8,757 nucleotides of DNA from Planctomycetota bacterium (lineage in GTDB: Bacteria; Planctomycetota; Phycisphaerae; WQYP01): contig JAJZCT010000114.1 of assembly GCA_021828925.1 (NCBI GenBank), forward strand, positions 1 through 8,757, given 5' to 3'. Numbering within the stretch: position 1 is the stretch's first letter; each line of letters starts with the position of its first letter. A model generated the notes under the pieces. The model had not been told where the DNA came from and searched no databases. It saw only the letters and a list, made by a program, of their open reading frames with translations. Position numbers and translations under genes: made by a program. This document shows, piece after piece, positions 6,292 through 8,757 of this stretch.

Positions 6292-6675
6292 TTACTCCTT
6301 GGAATGACGTTGATGACCCGGCGCGGAACGATTCCGCGCCGCAAGGTCACGTGCAGTTGTTTCTGCGGCTTCTTTAATGCCGGCTAAGTGATCGGTCCAT
6401 AACCGCTCAAAATGTTGAATCCAATCATGTACGGGTTTAAGTTCTTCCGCGTTTAACTCATACAATCGACGTTGGCCGGCCTTATGGACGGTAACCAGCC
6501 CGACTTTCCGCAGGACCCGCAAATGCTTGGAGACCGCGGGCTGGGGAAGCTTGAGCTTGCGCACCAGTTCAGTAACATCCCGGCGATAGCCCAGGGCAAG
6601 CAGATCCACGATTTCCCGTCGCCGGGGTTCGGCGATGGCGTTGAAGACATCAGAAGTTGTTGCAGCTCGAGCCAT
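6292..6675 (-). CDS. ArsR-type winged-helix transcriptional repressor
   Basis: A DNA-binding protein of 127 residues with the ArsR winged helix-turn-helix. The start ATTSDVFNAIAEPRRREIVD is typical, the recognition helix region is LPQPAVSKHLRVLRKVGLV (about 43-61), and the wing is HKAGQRRLYELN (about 64-75). The protein has no cysteine, so it is not a thiol-based arsenic or cadmium sensor. It belongs with the ArsR proteins that accompany SRPBCC/AHSA1 genes, whose inducers are mostly unknown. It is the first gene of the operon and its promoter holds a palindrome likely to be its own operator. There is no ribosome site; the predicted transcript starts at or next to the ATG. Its stop codon lies one base from the Shine-Dalgarno sequence of the next gene, suggesting translational coupling. 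Confidence 0.93.
   Translation of the reverse strand: MARAATTSDVFNAIAEPRRREIVDLLALGYRRDVTELVRKLKLPQPAVSKHLRVLRKVGLVTVHKAGQRRLYELNAEELKPVHDWIQHFERLWTDHLAGIKEAAETTARDLAARNRSAPGHQRHSKE
6295..6300 (-). promoter_or_regulatory. Ribosome binding site of the SRPBCC gene
   Basis: AAGGAG on the minus strand, 7 nt from the ATG at 6287 and immediately before the ArsR stop codon (6292-6294), so a ribosome finishing ArsR sits over it. It fixes the SRPBCC start. Confidence 0.75.
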
Positions 6676-6681
6676 GACGGT

Positions 6682-6709
6682 ATTATATTCCCATGATGGA
6701 ATATGTCAA
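6682..6709 (-). promoter_or_regulatory. Consensus-perfect promoter with palindromic operator for the ArsR operon
   Basis: On the minus strand TTGACA (6704-6709) and TATAAT (6682-6687) match the sigma-70 consensus at all 12 positions, with a 16-bp spacer. The spacer holds an inverted repeat, ATATTCC and GGAATAT with 6 bp between (6685-6704), that overlaps the -10 box and the edge of the -35 box. A repressor bound there would block RNA polymerase, as expected for autoregulation by an ArsR protein. Only 6 nt separate the -10 box from the ATG, which points to a leaderless mRNA. Confidence 0.82.
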
Positions 6710-6737
6710 GCGGCGTTGAGCGGTAGTTGCAGGGGTC

Positions 6738-6793
6738 GGAACCTGGAACCTGGAATTTGGCATCTGGCATCCCGCATTTCATATTTCAAATCT
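6738..6793. repeat. Degenerate heptamer array, 8 units
   Basis: Successive 7-bp units read GGAACCT, GGAACCT, GGAATTT, GGCATCT, GGCATCC, CGCATTT, CATATTT, CAAATCT. Neighbouring units resemble each other more than distant ones, as if the array grew by stepwise duplication and drift. It lies just upstream of the ArsR promoter. Confidence 0.7.
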
Positions 6794-6881
6794 GCCGTCG
6801 CCCGCCCCGATAACGTCGTGCCTTTCACCACCGGCAGAGCTGGCGGCTTTGTGATAAAACATGCACCCCTCGCCCCGTTAC

Positions 6882-6944
6882 TATTCATTATTCATTACTC
6901 ATTATTCATTGGCACCGCTCCTAACTCCTGAATACTGCATGCTG
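6882..6944. repeat. Second heptamer-periodic array, about 9 units
   Basis: TATTCAT, TATTCAT, TACTCAT, TATTCAT are followed in the same 7-bp phase by TGGCACC, GCTCCTA, ACTCCTG, AATACTG, CATGCTG. The first four are clear tandem copies; the rest are weaker. With the array at 6738 it fills much of the 329-bp divergent gap between the ArsR and ParA genes, where no coding region or RNA gene was seen. Confidence 0.6.
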
Positions 6945-7004
6945 CCGCAAGTACAACGCAAGACTGTTTCGCTGTCAACGAGAATCGGATACACTGCGAT
7001 ATAT

Positions 7005-7799
7005 ATGAGAACTATTGCTTTATTCAATCAGAAAGGTGGCGTTGGTAAAACCACCACCACGGTAAACCTCGGCGCGGCATTGGCGGCGGTTGGGAAAAAG
7101 ACGATCCTCATTGATTTGGATCCGCAAGCGAATCTCTCCTTTCATCTCGGCTTGGAAGCCGACAAGGTAAAGCATTCCATTTATGACGTGCTGTGCCAGG
7201 AACTGCCGCTGGCGGATGCCTTGTATCCGGTGGCGGATCGCCTGTGGGTGGTCCCGGCGACTCCTGATCTCGCCGGAGCGGAAGTGGAGCTGGTAAATCT
7301 CCCGGACCGTGAATCACGACTACGCAAAATGGCAACTACCAAGCCGGTGGATTACGATTTTCTGCTTATTGATTGTCCGCCGAGCCTTGGGTTGTTAACC
7401 ATCAACGCGTTGTGCATGGTGACGGAGGTTATCATCCCTTTGCAGCCGCATTTCCTGGCGCTGCAGGGAATGGCTCGTTTACTGGAAACGTGTTCCATGG
7501 TCCGGGAAAGACTAAACTCCGCCCTGCGCATCAGTGCGATCCTGTTCTGCCAATATGAATCCGCCCCGCGGCTTACGGGAGAAGTTACGGAAGAAGTTGA
7601 GAAATTTCTCGACGGAAGTCGGGAAAGCAACCAGCCATGGAGTACAGCCGTGGTATTGGAAACGCACATTCGCCGGAATATTAAATTGGCGGAAGCTCCA
7701 AGCTTCAATAAAAGCATTTTCGAATACGCACCCAACTGTGCCGGCGCCGCGGATTATCAGGTGCTCGCGGAAGAAATTCTGCAAATGAAATGGGATTAG
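7005..7799 (+). CDS. ParA/Soj-family partitioning ATPase
   Basis: A cytoplasmic P-loop ATPase of 264 residues, the usual length of Soj-type ParA. The deviant Walker A motif KGGVGKTT is at residues 10-17 with both lysines, the A' motif LIDLDPQAN is at 35-43, and Walker B LLIDCPP ends near 126 with D123. Such proteins form ATP-dependent dimers on DNA and drive segregation of chromosomes, plasmids or large protein assemblies. The ATG at 7005 begins right at the first strand of the fold, as in relatives; the frame stays open 48 codons upstream through a repeat array, so that extension was rejected. No Shine-Dalgarno sequence is visible. No ParB gene or parS-like site lies within view, so it may be an orphan ParA with a chromosome-wide or cargo role. 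Confidence 0.92.
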   Translation: MRTIALFNQKGGVGKTTTTVNLGAALAAVGKKTILIDLDPQANLSFHLGLEADKVKHSIYDVLCQELPLADALYPVADRLWVVPATPDLAGAEVELVNLPDRESRLRKMATTKPVDYDFLLIDCPPSLGLLTINALCMVTEVIIPLQPHFLALQGMARLLETCSMVRERLNSALRISAILFCQYESAPRLTGEVTEEVEKFLDGSRESNQPWSTAVVLETHIRRNIKLAEAPSFNKSIFEYAPNCAGAADYQVLAEEILQMKWD

Positions 7800-7837
7800 T
7801 TGGCAGACTCAGGACAGACTTCTGGTCTGGTGTATCA

Positions 7838-8757
7838 ATGGTGTCCGTTGCAACCGGTGTTTCGGGTGAAATTGTGCGAGATTCAAGCAAGGCCAATCGC
7901 CTGTATGACTTTATCCGCCGGGGAATTGAAACCGGTCGATTTCCAATCCACCAGCGCATTCCAACGGAACGGGAATTAGCGGCGCAGTTTGGCCTCTCGC
8001 GGCCCACAGCCAGCGTTGCCATTCAGCGGTTGGTGAAGGAAAATCTTATCCACCGCAATGGCAAAGCCGGATCGACGGTTATAGCCGTGCCTTCCCGGCA
8101 ATCGCTTACCTTCGGCGCCATACTCATTGGATTGGCCAGCCAGCATCGGGAGCAGACCGTATGTGATACGATCGGCAAGGAGCTTGCCCGCCGGGCTGGT
8201 ATGGACAAGAGTTTTGTACTGGCTCAGGATCCCTCCTGGAGCGAAGACCCTGGAGAGTCGGGCGTTTCAAACCGCTACCGCGCTATCGCCGACGAATTTA
8301 TAAGCCGCCGGGTGGCGGGCGTGTTTCTTATGCCGCAGGAAATTCTGGCGGACCAGTTTCGTTCACCCACGGCGGCGGTGGTGCAGGATTTTCAGGCAGC
8401 CGGAATACCCGTAGTTCTCATTGACCGCGATATCGTCCGCTATCCGGAATTGAGCCGCGTTGACCTCGTGGGAATTGACAATTTTGAAGCTGGGTTCGCG
8501 TTGACCCGGCACTTTATTGACATGGGGTGCCGGCGCATTGATTTTCTCGCCCATACGACCCGCGTGCCTACGCAGGAATCGCGCATTGACGGCTTTTTGA
8601 GGGCGCTTCAGGCCAATGGTCTTCGCGCGGACGCCGGGGCGATACGGCGAGGAAATCTCTTTGACCGTGAATTTGTCGTTGATACTTTGCAGCAGCGACG
8701 CCCCGACGCGGCCCTGGTGGTCAGCGATTCGCGTGCGGCTTCGGTGATGCGCGGTAG
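7838..8757 (+). CDS. GntR-helix/LacI-sensor hybrid transcriptional regulator (truncated by window end)
   Basis: At least 306 residues are present and the frame is open to the end of the window. Residues about 20-85 form a GntR winged helix: LYDFIRRGIETGRF, then IPTERELAAQFGLSRPTAS, and LVKENLIHRNGKAGS. From about 92 on, the sequence follows the periplasmic-binding-protein fold of LacI/GalR sensors, with GAILIGLA, IPVVLIDRDI near 190-200, VDLVGIDNFEAG and FLAHTT. This combination is known from AraR-type sugar regulators, so the ligand is probably a sugar, but none can be named. The ATG at 7838, followed by an in-frame GTG, was chosen as the first good start after the ParA stop 38 bp away; no ribosome site is clear. 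A 5-bp inverted repeat (CAGAC/GTCTG, 7815-7829) lies just before it. Co-transcription with ParA is possible. Confidence 0.88.
   Translation, partial: MVSVATGVSGEIVRDSSKANRLYDFIRRGIETGRFPIHQRIPTERELAAQFGLSRPTASVAIQRLVKENLIHRNGKAGSTVIAVPSRQSLTFGAILIGLASQHREQTVCDTIGKELARRAGMDKSFVLAQDPSWSEDPGESGVSNRYRAIADEFISRRVAGVFLMPQEILADQFRSPTAAVVQDFQAAGIPVVLIDRDIVRYPELSRVDLVGIDNFEAGFALTRHFIDMGCRRIDFLAHTTRVPTQESRIDGFLRALQANGLRADAGAIRRGNLFDREFVVDTLQQRRPDAALVVSDSRAASVMRG

Noticed and set aside
5457..6377. A 306-codon plus-strand open frame
   Set aside because: It lies antisense to the DUF899 and SRPBCC genes, which have clear family motifs and good ribosome sites; it shows no recognisable domain.
6861..7004. 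48-codon N-terminal extension of ParA
   Set aside because: It is translated from the heptamer array and adds residues before the first strand of the fold, where relatives begin; the ATG at 7005 fits better.
7815..7829. CAGAC/GTCTG hairpin between ParA and the regulator as a terminator
   Set aside because: The stem is 5 bp and no T-run follows; at most it might be an operator half-site pair.

Overview
The window comes from a bacterial chromosome of moderate GC, probably a member of the Planctomycetota/Verrucomicrobiota/Lentisphaerota group. That is inferred from gene style: a GH2 enzyme with a DUF4982-type tail, a Soj-like ParA beginning MRTIALFNQKGGVGKTT, and a GntR-helix/LacI-sensor hybrid regulator. 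No rRNA, tRNA, phage, CRISPR or plasmid backbone gene was seen. No new multi-gene defence or biosynthetic system was found; the notable content is in the repeats, the duplication and one control region.

Layout. Positions 1-582 hold the 3' end of a GH2 glycosidase gene (+). It converges on an intact short-chain dehydrogenase/reductase gene (760-1554, -). A CLC-family anion channel gene with a C-terminal CBS-like region follows (1985-3676, -). Then comes a second, broken copy of the SDR gene (3919-4273, -). The two SDR copies lie inside a direct repeat (752-1827 and 3912-4547) that also carries about 270 bp of upstream DNA, so the CLC gene sits between direct repeats. Copy 2 lost 440 bp between two 8-bp direct repeats, which frameshifted it.

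Positions 4548-4982 have no clear gene. They hold a possible 5' gene remnant, a 164-bp MITE-like element with perfect 17-bp terminal inverted repeats and a 4-bp target duplication, and a hairpin followed by a T-run.

Positions 4983-6675 (-) form a three-gene operon: an ArsR-type repressor, an SRPBCC/AHSA1-like protein and a DUF899 thioredoxin-like protein. It is read from a consensus-perfect promoter that contains a palindromic operator and lies so close to the start codon that the mRNA is probably leaderless. The first two genes are probably translationally coupled. The ArsR protein probably represses its own operon, and the two downstream proteins would be made when its signal appears.

The divergent gap 6676-7004 carries two arrays with 7-bp periodicity; a related array lies upstream of the CLC gene. 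On the right, on the plus strand, are a ParA ATPase gene without a ParB partner in view (7005-7799) and a GntR/LacI-type regulator (7838 to the window end, truncated).
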